A stretch of 64,000 nt of DNA from Liolophura sinensis (Eukaryota > Mollusca > Polyplacophora > Chitonida > Chitonidae): assembly GCF_032854445.1 (NCBI RefSeq), contig NC_088295.1, positions 60,927,249 through 60,991,248 of the forward strand, given 5' to 3'. This document shows positions 13,075 through 25,700 of this stretch, in pieces (within the stretch, counting starts at the first letter, position 1; each line of letters begins with the position of its first letter). The notes under the pieces were generated by a model, which saw only the letters and a program-made list of their open reading frames with translations, was not told the DNA's origin and made no database searches. The position numbers were made by a program, and so were the translations under genes.

Positions 13075-14063
13075 TTTCCATCTGATACGTCTCGTCACGG
13101 TGCTATGTGTTTGTAAGCAAGTTATCATCTGATACATCTTTTCACGGTGCAATGTGTTTGTAAGCAAGTTATGATCTGATACGTCTCGTCACGGTGCTAT
13201 GTGTTAGTAAGGAAGATATGATCTGATACATCTTGTCACGGTGCTATGTGTTTGTAAGCAAGTTATGATCGGATACGTCTCGTCACGGTGCTATGTGTTA
13301 GTAAGCGAGTTATGATCGGATACGTCTCGTCACGGTGCTTTGCGTTTGTAAGCAAGTCATGATCTGATACGTCTCATCACAGTGCTATGTGTTTGTAAGC
13401 GAGTTATGATCGGATACTTCTCGTCACGGTGCTATGTGTTTGTAAGCAAGTTATGATCGGATACGTCTCGTCACGGTGCTATGTGTTTGTAAGCGAGTTA
13501 TCATCTGATACGTCTCGTCACGGTGCTATGTGTTTGTAAGCGAGTTATCATCTGATACGTCTCGCCACGGTGCTATGTGTTTGTAAGCAAGTCATGATCT
13601 GATACGTCTCATCACGGTGCTATGTGTTTGTAAGCGAGTTATGATCGGATACGTCTCGTCACGGTGCTATGTGTTTGTAAGCGAGTTATCATCTGATACG
13701 TCTCGTCACGGTGCTATGTGTTTGTAAGCAAGTTATGATCGGATACGTCTCATCACGGTGCTATGTGTTTGTAAGCAAGTTATGATCGGATACGTCACGT
13801 CACGGTGCTATGTATTTGTAAGCGAGTTATCATCTGATACGTCTCGTCACGGTGCTATGTGTTTGTAAGCGAGTTATCATCTGATACGTCTCGCCACGGT
13901 GCTATGTGTTTGTAAGCGAGTTATCATCTGATACGTCTCGTCACGGTGCTATGTGTTTGTAAGCGAGTTATCATCTGATACGTCTCATCACGGTGCTATG
14001 TGTTTGTAAGCGAGTTATCATCGGATACGTCTCGTCACGGTGCTGTGAGTTTGTATGCAAGTT
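13075..14063. repeat. 47-bp satellite array
   Basis: About 21 head-to-tail copies of a 47-bp unit containing cgtcacggtgctatgtgttt, gtaagc[ag]agttat and gat[cc]tgatacgtct. The period can be read from successive cacggtgctatgtg positions (13,096, 13,143 and so on). Variants alternate (gcaag/gcgag, ctgat/cggat), showing partial homogenisation. The duplicated partner at about 1,780 carries only one unit. Confidence 0.93.
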
Positions 14064-14535
14064 ATCATCCGATGTTAGTTATTGGTACACTCATAAGCGG
14101 CTACGCAAACACACTCGGCTGATAACTGCGAACGAACGAATCAGTACCTTCATGAACGAACATCTTTCAGCCTGATTGGTCAATAGAGTTTTAAAAATTG
14201 TAGATAGAAACAGTTTTCTAACAGAATGTAGCAGGGAATGATCATACGAAATCTGATCTTGAAAACCATAAAACAGAAAAATAGCAAATCATTATAGACC
14301 TAATCTGTCATGCATTTTCTTCTTATAATTGTTGATGAAGAAACGTGTACACGTTATACGCTTTTGAATAATATATGTGTTTAGTTACGTGTATCTATCT
14401 TAAGCACAAATGCGTTTATCTCACGTTCCAAAACGCAACAGCAAGATAGAAATAAAAGAATAGATAATGAAAACCGAAACACTACCACATAACTCCAGCA
14501 TATTTTATGCGTCAGCTACACGCAACCTACTTAAA

Positions 14536-16904
14536 CCACAGATGCAAAATCATGGCCATGTTTCAAGGCCTTTCTAACACAATATCCCTGGTTTGTACGG
14601 ACGTTGAAAATCTATAATGCTGTGCAAGTTACCATATATAGCGGGTCATTAATAACCCATAATCAGTTTCAACAATAGCCCAACTTTCTGTACTTGACCT
14701 ACATGTGTAGGCACACGTGTCACAAAGGACAGCAAGATAGCGGAAAACCGTGATCGGGGCTCCATTGATTCGCTCTCACAACCAGCAAAAAGTATCTGGT
14801 ATTTTATCTTCTTTTTTATTTTATTTTTTTTTTGACCAAACGAAAAGTACTTGCAAGAACAGTCCCATCGAGGTCAGTATAGTTTTCTGTGCTCCTTAAC
14901 TATTATCGACCATTGGGTGTATTTTGGTCTCTCGGATCTTTAGCCCTGGACATGCCACTGGGCATTTAAAAGGCTTAACCACAATCTTAAATTTACAACC
15001 CTTACAATTACCACATGGCCAAAAGCCATATTTTATTATCTGGAGAATGAAAATTGACTGGGGTACATTTAGTGACCTTGTGCTATACATGGATTTCGTT
15101 GTTATTTTATCACTATCCATTCTAACATATCGGATCTATGTCATTTAAGTTTGGGGTCTTTCCAGCAACAAAAGGGAGATCTGAGACGTTTTTCAAAATA
15201 GCAATTTCCAGAGTTTTCCGAATTTTATAGTTGTCATATGTTTAATACTGGGGTACCATATTGCTGCCCATATAAATACAGCGTTTTAAAGGTGCCAGTT
15301 TCATGAAAGAAATCTCATGTATACACAAACCCAGCTTTCCTTCACAGTGTGCCATAAAAAGATTCTCCTCCTTACAAAAAGATTTATTATTCCAAACAAT
15401 TTGACCATAAAATGGAACCATTTCCGGCTGTTTTTGTTACCAGTAGATTGACACTACAGAAAAAAAAACCGGAAGGGTTTTGATCAGTTTTTTGGTGTTA
15501 TAGTTACAACGTAGGAGAAGACTTAAACCACCTAGCTCAATGAATAGGTGAGATGGAATCAATTTCCATAAAATGTCCGCGTCATTAAAATACCTTCTTA
15601 GCTAGACAAGCTTTAGGACTTTATTCATTAATATAAAATCTGGAGAATTCTGATCTCCCTCGAATGTATCCGTATCCATCCTACTTCTGTTAACTATCGT
15701 TTTTACAATTCAATCTAAATTTATAAATTATGAATTAACTATTTTGCGGTGCTGTTTTTAATGGAAGAACACTGGCCAAATAATCCCTTCTTGAGATGTC
15801 TTCTGTTTATTAATTCAGTGGACAACATAAATAAATATGGTGACAAAGGGCAACAATGTTTTTGCCCCCGGGACATTGATAACCAACTTGTAGACCTACC
15901 TTTATCTAAGGCACAGCTGAACGTATCCGTATAAAATAGATTTACCCCCTTTGATGTTTTTCTTCTAAATTTGAAACATTGAAGAATTTAGTTAGGAAAG
16001 AATATTCAATAGAATTAAAAGACTTCTTCTCAGAGTCAAGGAAAAGCAAAGTCACCCTCATACTTATCCAGCAAATCCATAAAAGACGTATATTTTTCCA
16101 AATGTATCGACCAAGTATCGATACTTGTATCGACCAAATCCGGTTTGCAATTCATCATTTATATTACTAACGTCCACTTTTATTCGATTAGGTAATAATT
16201 TTGAAACATTTATTATAATTTTTGAAAATTATAATTCGAATTCAATTTTAATCAGTTTTGGATCTTTCCCTGGTTTTTCAATTAAAGTTGTTACACCTTG
16301 TCTCTGCTGAAGTCCTAGTTCCCTGTATTGAGTGCTGACCGATTGATTCGAGAGGAAATGGTTTTTAATGTTACTTCAAAAATGTTGGTAAAATTCACAT
16401 CCATGTGAAACCATCACATCCCCGTGAAACAAGGAGGTTATGTAACAGTGTCTAACGGAGTATTGTCCCCTTGTTCGAACTCTTCAAGCGCTTTATGGGA
16501 AAGTGGGTTACATTTAGGTGTAGTGGAGGTTCGTCGGCATTTATTTATTTGTCTGTCAGCAAATCTAGGATATGTATGTATGCTTGGCGCTTTATGCAAA
16601 ACTTGACAATCGGAAGCTCTATGCATTAGGCCACCTAAGCAGTCGTAAAGAAAAGTTAAATGTTATCCTTCTAATAGGAAGCAGTTTTATACATGGGTTA
16701 ACCTTGAAATAGGGTCGAAAATTAGGATCGAAGATTTTTTAAACGATTCTTCAATGTTGACAGATAGGACCGAGGACTGAAATGCTCCAAAAGTATTGTC
16801 CCTTTGTCTGTAGCGTGGGAATTTGTAGATTCAACTTTATCTGAGCTTTGCGCTGATAGAGCCTCCTAATCTTTCTACTTATTCTCTCTTTTGATTCATA
16901 TGAT
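14536..16904. other. Gene-free stretch
   Basis: No convincing exon, RNA gene or full element. The stretch contains poly-T runs, AT-rich DNA and the diverged repeat piece at 15,290-15,360 noted for 10,785. Confidence 0.5.
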
Positions 16905-17105
16905 CTGATTGGTATTTTACACCGTACTCAAGAAAATTTCATTTGTACGACGGCGGTCAGCATTATGGTGAAAGGAGCCCTGTGGAAGCCACGTTCATCA
17001 GCAGGTTGCTGCCAGACCTTTCCGCGTGCCGCCGGAGAGGGACCCAACTGGACTTTAACTCGCAGCGACTGCTTTATTGAGAGACTCCTGAATCATTGTG
17101 CCACT
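16905..17105 (-). mobile_element. SINE family A copy, minus strand, old
   Basis: It reads as the reverse complement of the family: a gtattttacaccgtactcaa end, the acgacggcggtcagcattat block, the agcaggttgctgccagacct block, then a degenerate tRNA-like head (cctgaatcattgtgcc). Many substitutions relative to the copy at 7,930 indicate age. Confidence 0.8.
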
Positions 17106-18004
17106 CTGGCATTACTTTTTTAGAATTTTTTTCAACCCCGTAAACTGCATTTGAAACTGCAATTTTTACGGTGGCATTTTCTGACCATATTGGGATCACT
17201 GACGTCATATGAGTTTTTTGTCACTAAATTACACGCATAGACTACTAGATTTCATCGTTCTAAATGCATGTACAAATAGATCTATAAATGTATTCGTAGA
17301 ATGGAGCTTGACAACATATGGATGAGACGTAACTGGCATCTCTTTGATCATTGTACAGGCCACCTTAGAATCTAAAGTTTTCAAATCATTTCACTTGGTT
17401 GGAAAATCTTATTTAAAAATACAGGTGCATCACACTATTTTCCTAGACAGTTTGTAATGGCCTTTCATCTGATATGTACTTCATTTAGTATTTTCTTCGC
17501 TTTTAAACCCTCTAAACAAACTATGGAAAAATAAACGACACAACATGTGATTAAATAACACCAAACCAATGAAGATTTAGTAATAATCACACCAAATTTC
17601 ACATGAACATATTCGGCAGCACTAGATAGGCCTACTTACGAGTGCAATCATAGTACAGATTATGAGAACTCAGATTTTGTCTTTTGTTTGCAATTTTGTT
17701 GTTAGTCGTTCTGTATTAGCTTAACTTGTCTATAGTAGTCATGATCTGCAATCCAGTCTCTTTGTTATACATGTAGCCCAAATTGTTGTGGAGCCGTTCT
17801 GATTTTTCCCTTTCATATGATCACGTTGACCAAAAATTTCATCTTCATTGACCACCACACAGTAGGGAATTGGCGTTAAATAGTGTAAAAGAGGTATACA
17901 CTTTAGTACGTTTAAGTTCTCGTGGAAATAAGTACAGCTACTAATTCTGTTCATTGAATAGGTTTCTGTGATAAGAACACTGAGGACTAGAAATAAGTTT
18001 TTCA

Positions 18005-18295
18005 CCCGGTGTAAACCTTCTCTGAGGTGGAAACTTTTTTCCGCGGTGTAAAGCTTTTCTCCGCAGAGGAAGCGTTTTCTCCGCTGTGGAAACGTTTTCT
18101 CCGCGGTGTAAACCTATACTCCGCGGTAGAGTAGCCTCGATCTGAGATACTAGCATCCCAGGAAGCGTTATGTTCGTCAGATCAAATGTGGCCAGTATCT
18201 CAGATAGCGGCTGACATGTGGGTATCTACAGCGGAGAAAACCTTTCCGCCGCTGAGGAAACGTTTACACCGCGAAGAAAAGGTTTTCACTTCATG
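18005..18295. repeat. Dispersed repeat: opposed arrays of a 22-bp motif around a 50-bp core (copy 1)
   Basis: Imperfect repeats of ttttctccgcggtgtaaac (about 22 bp) run to 18,130. A core follows (tagcctcgatctgagata, atcccaggaag, atgttcgtcagatca; 18,131-18,185). The same motif then appears in reverse orientation (gcggagaaaacctttccg; tttacaccgcg) to 18,295. The same core, with arrays on both sides, occurs at 34,865-35,110. The layout resembles non-autonomous elements with internal tandem repeats; the class is not established. Confidence 0.65.
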
Positions 18296-18940
18296 CAGAG
18301 AATATGTTTGTCACTGCATTTCGAAGTTTATATATTTATCACTTTTGTCCAGCTTCTCCTGTACCATTAAAAGTTTATATAGGACAAAAACTACAAACCC
18401 ATACATTATCCCATTTTCTGTATTGTTTTTATAGTTTCAAAAAAAATGTAAATATCATGCTTGTAAATGCGGTGCTATTGTGATAATAAGCAAAACAAGA
18501 ATCCGGTAACTGGTGAAATGTCACTTTATGATATTTATTTATATTTTTACTTTTTAAGCTTTTCATACACAGACTTTACTTATGCGATGGTAATGAGTAT
18601 TACCCAATAGTGTGGAGAAAGTCAGGCTGTTCCTACAATGTACCTGATAGGAACTATATTGGCCTTTGTCAAATGCTCAAATGACCTCTTGGCCCTGAAG
18701 CACAAAACCAGGCTTGCAAAACTAATTGGAACAAAGACCTCTTGCGTGATTGCTCGGCTAAAGGATGACCACTTTTTTAAGGCCAAAAGGGGCTAAGAGT
18801 AGGCACATTTAAGGATCGGATCCACGCCTTCGAGGATAATATGGGCCACTGTCGTCGTATTCTGGCTAAAAGCTGATGACAATATTTGGAGAATTTTATG
18901 CCTATTTGTCTGTTATTGATATGAGTTGGCAGTTGATTAT

Positions 18941-19703
18941 TTATTTTGCTGCAGATGTGTCATAAAGCGCGTTATTCGAATAGTCATCATTAGACACAGG
19001 AAATGGCCTACAGAGTTCATAGCCGCCATCTTGGGCTGCCCTGCTGTTGTTGTTACTGTTTACATACAGGTTGGCGGCAATGTGACTACTGACGTCAGGG
19101 GTGTGTGAAGGAAGCCGCACAATGGGGTCTGTGGCGACATCCGGCGGGAATCGCGGGCGCCGCATTTCAGCTCGCACCCTGACACTTGGTACCTTTGGAG
19201 TAATCACAGCTGGATGAGAAGTAGAACTGTTTCTCCTTAGACTGTTCATCAACTCCTTCAGATCTGCCGTGTCGCCGTCACTGACGGACACTCCGCTACT
19301 TGTCACCGTGCAACCAGAAATCAAGCTGAGCATGTCTTCCTCGACAGTGAACGATCCACGTTTACTCGAGACGGGATCTGTCACTTCAGCCGTTTTTACG
19401 CATGGCGGATCTTCGACAATCATCACTCGGTGTTGACCGTTCTTGATGCGTTTCGCACTACCATATCGAATGGCTGGTTGTTTGTAAGGCATCGCGTAAA
19501 TTGGACTCTCGGAGCTATGCACGGATAGGGCTCTGTCTCGGGGTTCGGTCAACACGATGTTGGTCCTGCGGTTGGCTCGGGAAGGTCGCTGGAAACGGGG
19601 TGAAGATCGTTCCACGCACTCCACCTCCATCACCACAGGTTTGCTGTCCAGACGATCCGCCTTGATGAAACGAACCAGACCGTTCCCACGCGGACGGGAT
19701 CGA
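18941..19703 (-). CDS. Gene 1 exon 8: cytoplasmic tail and stop
   Basis: A 254-codon terminal exon from acceptor CTTTCAG at 19,704 to TAA at 18,941. It starts with a basic stretch (SRSRPRGNG) and carries tyrosine motifs IYAMPY, RYGS, LYVNS, GYELC, DYSNN and LYDTS. Two of these fit YxN, the class preferred by Grb2-type SH2 domains. No kinase, TIR or death domain is present. An AATAAA (18,945-18,940 on the minus strand) overlaps the stop codon. Confidence 0.8.
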
Positions 19704-22700
19704 CTGAAAGTGGAGAAAATATACAACATATACATAACGTAACGATAGTGTTGCTACATGTTCAAACTGAATAGTAGCCTCTATCATTAACAAGCTAACA
19801 ATATTTTATCCACCAAATTTCAATCAATTCACAAGATATATTGTAAATATCGACCATTTCTCTTAGTGAGATAGATACAGTCTTGGATTATATTTTAATG
19901 CTTCTGTCACGTAAGTATGTTTCTACACGGAATTAGCATCTACATATATACGCACATACATATATGTAAATATATCCGTTGAATCACATCATAACATGTC
20001 AAGTTGTTGAGCAGCACCTGACATTGGCATTCTAGTCCTATTGTCTATGTCCCTTAATTTATGCGGTTATTTCTTTGGTATCTAACACCATACAAAATAA
20101 TTTTCCACTGGTACCGTAATGGTGGGGAAAATGTGACCAGCTCTATGGACAGAGAATGGATAAAAATACAACTAATTCTGTGGGTGGAGAAAAGGCAACC
20201 ACTTCTATGCGTCAAAATAAAGAAGCCAGCTCTGTGGGTGGAGAAACAGCTGACAAAACACGAGAACAGAGCCTGTGACCACTTATTTGAACGTGACAAT
20301 TATGACCACCATTTCTCGCTTTGAGAAACAGCTGACAAAACACGAGAACAGAGCCTGTGACCACTTATTTGAACGTGACAATCATGACCTCCATTTCTCG
20401 CTTTGAGAAACAGCTGACAAAACACGAGAACAGAGCCTGTGACCACTTATTTGAACGTGACAATCATGACCTCCATTTCTGGCTTTGAGAAACAGCTGAC
20501 AAAACACGGGAACAGAGCCTGTGACCACTTATTTGAACGTGACAATCATGACCACCATTTCTCGCTTTGAGAAACAGCTGACAAAACACGAGAACAGAGC
20601 CTGTGACCACTTATTTGAACGTGACAACCATGACCTCCATTTCTGGCTTTGAGAAACAGCTGACAAAACACGAGAACAGAGCCTGTGACCATTTATTTGA
20701 ACGTGACAATCATGACCCCCATTTCTCGCTTTGAGAAACAGCTGACAAAACACGAGAACAGAGCCTGTGACCATTTATTTGAACGTGACAATCATGACCT
20801 CCATTTCTGGCTTTGAGAAACAGCTGACAAAACACGAGAACAGAGCCTGTGACCACTTATTTGAACGTGACAATCATGACCTCCATTTCTGGCTTTGAGA
20901 AACAGCTGACAAACCACGAGAACAGAGCCTGTGACCATTTATTTGAACGTGACAATCATGACCCCCATTCCTGTCTTTATAATCATGATAACAGTTTTTT
21001 TTCGTGTTCAGTTTCGATGCTGCATGGGCATTGTTCACTTAAATCACAAGTCACAAGTAAATCACGAAATTAAAGATACTTCTGCTCATAAAAACAAAGA
21101 CAGTTCTGCTTGCAAAGCAAAGATAGTTTTGCTTGCAAAGCTAAAGCAGTTCAGCTCCCAAACAAAGACAGTTCTGCTCTTAAAGCAAAAAGGTACGTGT
21201 AATTCACAGACGCTGTAATGTAATAGCAGTAGCCTGTTCCACAGAATGAGAGATTTTTTACTATCAGTGCTCAAGGGACACTTAAGACCTTGTTAAACAA
21301 ATTCTGTATGAGTAGCAAATGAGGATTCTAACTATAATTTGGGTTAGAATTTCACAACATTTAAGTTTAACCCAATAGAAATATTTCCCTATTTCTATGG
21401 GAAAAACTTAGATAGAATTTGTTGCCATATGACACACTCCTGAAAAGAGAAAAACAAGTATGAAAGAGATTGATATTTACCTCAAGAGCTTGGTGAACAA
21501 AACAAGCGAAGTAATGACGAACACAATGGCCACCACCCCGACTCCTGCTAGTGTTCCTGAATAAAATATGAGTCAGATTTTTATATGGCAGATGTTATTT
21601 TTTTGTTAAGTGGTGAACAAATGGAAAATAGAAAACAAACCATGCAAATGAAACAACTTTATCCCGTAATTGTATTATTCCAAGAGCACAAATAAATACA
21701 CTTGTTCCTGATCGTTTGATAGATTAACTGATTGATTGGTGATCGAACTCGACCTCAAGAATATGTCATATATGAAGGCCGTGATTCATGGCTGGTGAGA
21801 AGTGGTACCCAGAGGAGAGCTTTCCCAGGTAAACGTATGATACATGTACCCCGACAAGTTATACTTGTACATACCAGTTTCTCGTCTCTCTGCGACTTAA
21901 GTGTATACGCCATATTTTGGATTATAAAATATACTAGTGCAATTGCTTCCATAAAATATTTATGTAAAATACATGTAGGTCTTCGGCGCATCAGAAAATG
22001 TCAAATAAAGGTGAGAATGAGATGGATGAAGGCTGATTAACAAAATGACTTGCTCAGTAAATTCAAATTAAAACTTAAAATTCTTTACGAGATAAAACGA
22101 AAAAATGCTGAATAGGGGAGACAACTCGTACGGTCCTGAAAGCGTGAATTGCTATGGCGGTATAGAATATTAATTACTTAATTAACATACTCCTGCTGTA
22201 TTTTGTAGATACAGCATTGTGAATATGTAAACATGCTTTCTTTCCACATTAAGAACTCAGCATAACTCAGCATGTACAATGAACGTACAATGAATACCGT
22301 GCTGAACCAATGTAGGCCTACTGTATTGACGTGCCTTTCCTCTATAATAGGGCACAGTTGGTAGAGCGTCCGCTTCTGGAATGGTAGATCCAGGATCATT
22401 CCTGGGTCGAGTCACACCTTAGACTTTAAAAAGTTGTAACTTCCTCGCTTGGCGTTCAGCATGAAGGGGATAGTGCAACGACTGGTTGACATGTATCAGT
22501 ATAATGGCTCGGACGGGGCTGCTTACTTCCCCTCGGTAAGTGGTTTCAGTGAAGCAGCACTGGATGAAAGAGCCTAGGGATTACTTCGTTGTCATATGAC
22601 TGAAAAATTGTTGAGCACGACGTTAAACCCCAAGCGCTCACTCATTCACTCTGTCATAGGTTTGTGTGGTTTAAGACACATGTTTGTTTGCTTGATGGCT

Positions 22701-25700
22701 TTTTTTTCTCAGGGTTTGTTTCATTAAGGTTTGCTCGATGTTTGCTTGCTTTCGGCTTGTTTACTTGAGGTTCGTTGACTTAAGGTCTGTTCGCTCGCGG
22801 TTTATTTGTTTGGTATTTATTCGTTTGAGGTTCGTTTACTGGGAGTTCATTTGCTTGTGGTTTGTTTGCTTGGAGTTAGATTGCTTGGTTGTAGTCTGCA
22901 TGGTTGTAGTCGGCTTGGTTGTAGTGTACTTGGTTGTAGTCTGCTTGGGGTCTAAAGTGAATAATGTTACCACGAGGAAAACGGGCACGCTAAGTCACAA
23001 AACATTGACATCCACCATGCTGAGTACTGCTTGCTCGTACCAGGCTTTTAAACATTTCTCTATGACTCCAAACGACGAATCATCGAGATTGTGAGCTTTA
23101 TGCTCTTATGAAGGGCTGCGTGCAAGGAGGCGTGGAATTGAGCTCGCAAATTCCGTTTAAGACACTCAAAACAATACACTACGCCGATACAAATATACGT
23201 GTAAGCTCACCTATCAAAATAAACCTCTGTAGATGATGGGTTTCGTCAGACACTTCTTCTGCAAAAAAGATCAGATTATATTGGGGTAATGAATATATAA
23301 TGTATAGCCTCTTGAGTCACATAATTATTAAAATCGTTTTGTTGCTTGAATTTTGGCATTTCGAGGCAATAAGGAACGTATATTAACCAAAACAGCTCCA
23401 GAAAGAGTAAGCAATTTTTATGGGCCAAGGCATGGAAGCAAAATCTACAAAATAATATTTAATAAATTCTAGTAGGAGAAACGTCAGTAGACGATAGTTT
23501 TCAAAGAAGAATGAGGGTTTCTGTTTGCGCAGTAGCCTTCCCGGTATACCAGTCATGTGGTGCACAGATAAACTGTTATCTTACCCGCACACAGTTTTGG
23601 AGACACGGCCTGTGACTGGGTCCCACTCTTGTAGACCGGAACCACTGAAGTCGTGACTTCCGCTGGCAGGCCGACCACTCCGCCCGTTAACACTGCAGGA
23701 CAAATTAACATGAACTTTAACTGTACATGGAAAATGACTAATATGCTTTACTACGGTACCGGACATAGCAGTTAAGCTAGACACATATACTCATACTAGG
23801 GTAATGGCATTTATAACTTTGTTCAGAGAAAATCAAATTGTGACTCACGCATGGGCATACTAAAATTTACACCCAGATTTTTGGGGTAGTCTTTATCTTT
23901 AACTGTCAAAAGAAAATTGTCCATAAAAACACATTAAAAAATTTTCTTTGCAGAAACCTTGTGATCCATCAAATTTGACTTCCTTGCAGAAATATCAATA
24001 CAATCTGCATAGCTGCAATCGTACACGTCTATTGTCTTTTAAAATCCGTTAATCCTCTGTAGGTAAATCAGTAATTTCATGTGATTGTGTATTATCTGTG
24101 ATGAGAACACAGCATTTTGAGTACCGGTAACTCTATGCTGCTGAAGTCTAATAAACTGCAACTAACATCATTGCATTATTAACCCTATTCCGTGTAAACC
24201 ATGTGATATCTACGTTACTGCATGTACATGTACTTCCTAAGCATAAAGGTGAACAGTTAGAATAAAAACTCTGACTAGAGGCCAGATTTCAAAGATAATA
24301 TGTGTGACCATTTACCAACTACCACACTGTTATCACTGTTCTGTTCTGGTTTTACTCTCTATATTATGGCCTTTTGTATTGTTATTAATAATGTTCTACA
24401 GGTATAGTGCTTTTTTGTGAATATTAACTATGGAATATACGTGAACAGTTAGAATAAACCCTGACAAGTGGCCAGACTTAAACGATAATAGGTATGAACA
24501 TTTACAAACTATCAAACTGTTGTCACTGTTCTGGTTTTACTCTATATACTGTGGCCTTTTGTACTGTTATTTTTTTAAAGTGTGTACTACATCTATAGTG
24601 ATCTGTCACAAACAATGACTATCATAAACACTATTGAAACAAGTCGACAATCTAATCACAATGCCAAATGCTCTACGTTTTCGACATGAAACAGTAAATA
24701 ACCTTTAGTGCTGTATTGAGCTGTATTTGTAGTGAGTGTAGGCCTACTGGTCTGATAAGCCCGTGAAGTAGACTGGTAAGGAATCTCTGAAGTTGTTGTT
24801 GTCGTTGTCATTGTCGTTGCCTTTGTGGTAGGTTTTACATATCGATGAGACCCACATCCAAGTTGGCTTGGAATATTGTATTCTATATCTGCTTTCTTGG
24901 CATCGGTGACTACAGAAAAAGCAAAATATAAAAATGGAAATAATCAATGAATAAGCAGAGTAATAAAACCATGCAGACAAGATCTGACTGATACAAACGA
25001 ATCTCTGTATTGACATTGTAAATATCGTCCATGTATGAACTTATACAAAACACGCTGACCAACATGTTCAAAATGAACCGGGCTATAGTTGAAAGAGTTC
25101 AGGGTCTACTTTCCTAAAACTTCGCAAGTCATTTCTGGTATATATTTCTATCGTTGTCAATAAGTTTTAGTGGAATAAGGCGACGTGGTTTACGTGGACA
25201 GTTACGAAAACCTTTTTCACGATGTTTTGTGAAAATGATTTTAGTGGATAGTATAAGCAAATAAAATATTAGAAAAGCTAAAAAAAAAAATGATATGAGG
25301 TTCGTCAGAAAGGCAGCAGAAAAATATGGGTAAAACTGCTTTCATTCAAATTTTTAGATATTTAAAATATTGTTAAAGGCATTCAGATGTTTCAAATCTA
25401 TGGTGGCCCTCATGAACCATATAGCCGGTGTTTATGTTCTCAGCCGTCCAGTTCTCGACACACTGTGAATTGGTTGAAAATCTCTTATCACCCACGACTA
25501 AAAGATTACTTAAACGATTTTCTAAAAATTGTCTGTAGATGAATATAGGGAGAAAAAAGTGATGAAAACAGGGTACCTTATCACTGACAGTATGGAGTAC
25601 AAAGTCCACCTTATATTCAACAGTTGATTGCATTTAATTCAGTGGAACAAAACTCTACTAAAATAAGTAAACTTGTTTTTAGAGACAGTTTTCAATGGGT

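Larger units (their letters stand above)
11160..14535. repeat. Segmental duplication, copy 2 (partner 1-2,305)
   Basis: It is collinear with the first 2.3 kb of the window but longer. The extra length comes mainly from about 1 kb of 47-bp repeats at 13,075-14,063, where the partner has a single unit. Local blocks that match well include the opening, the ttgatgcttcatttttgg block (12,174, against about 690), and the tail around 14,090-14,535. Confidence 0.7.

Noticed and set aside
13075-14063. CRISPR-like regular repeats
   Set aside because: Units are contiguous 47-mers with no unique spacers, no cas genes, and the context is eukaryotic.
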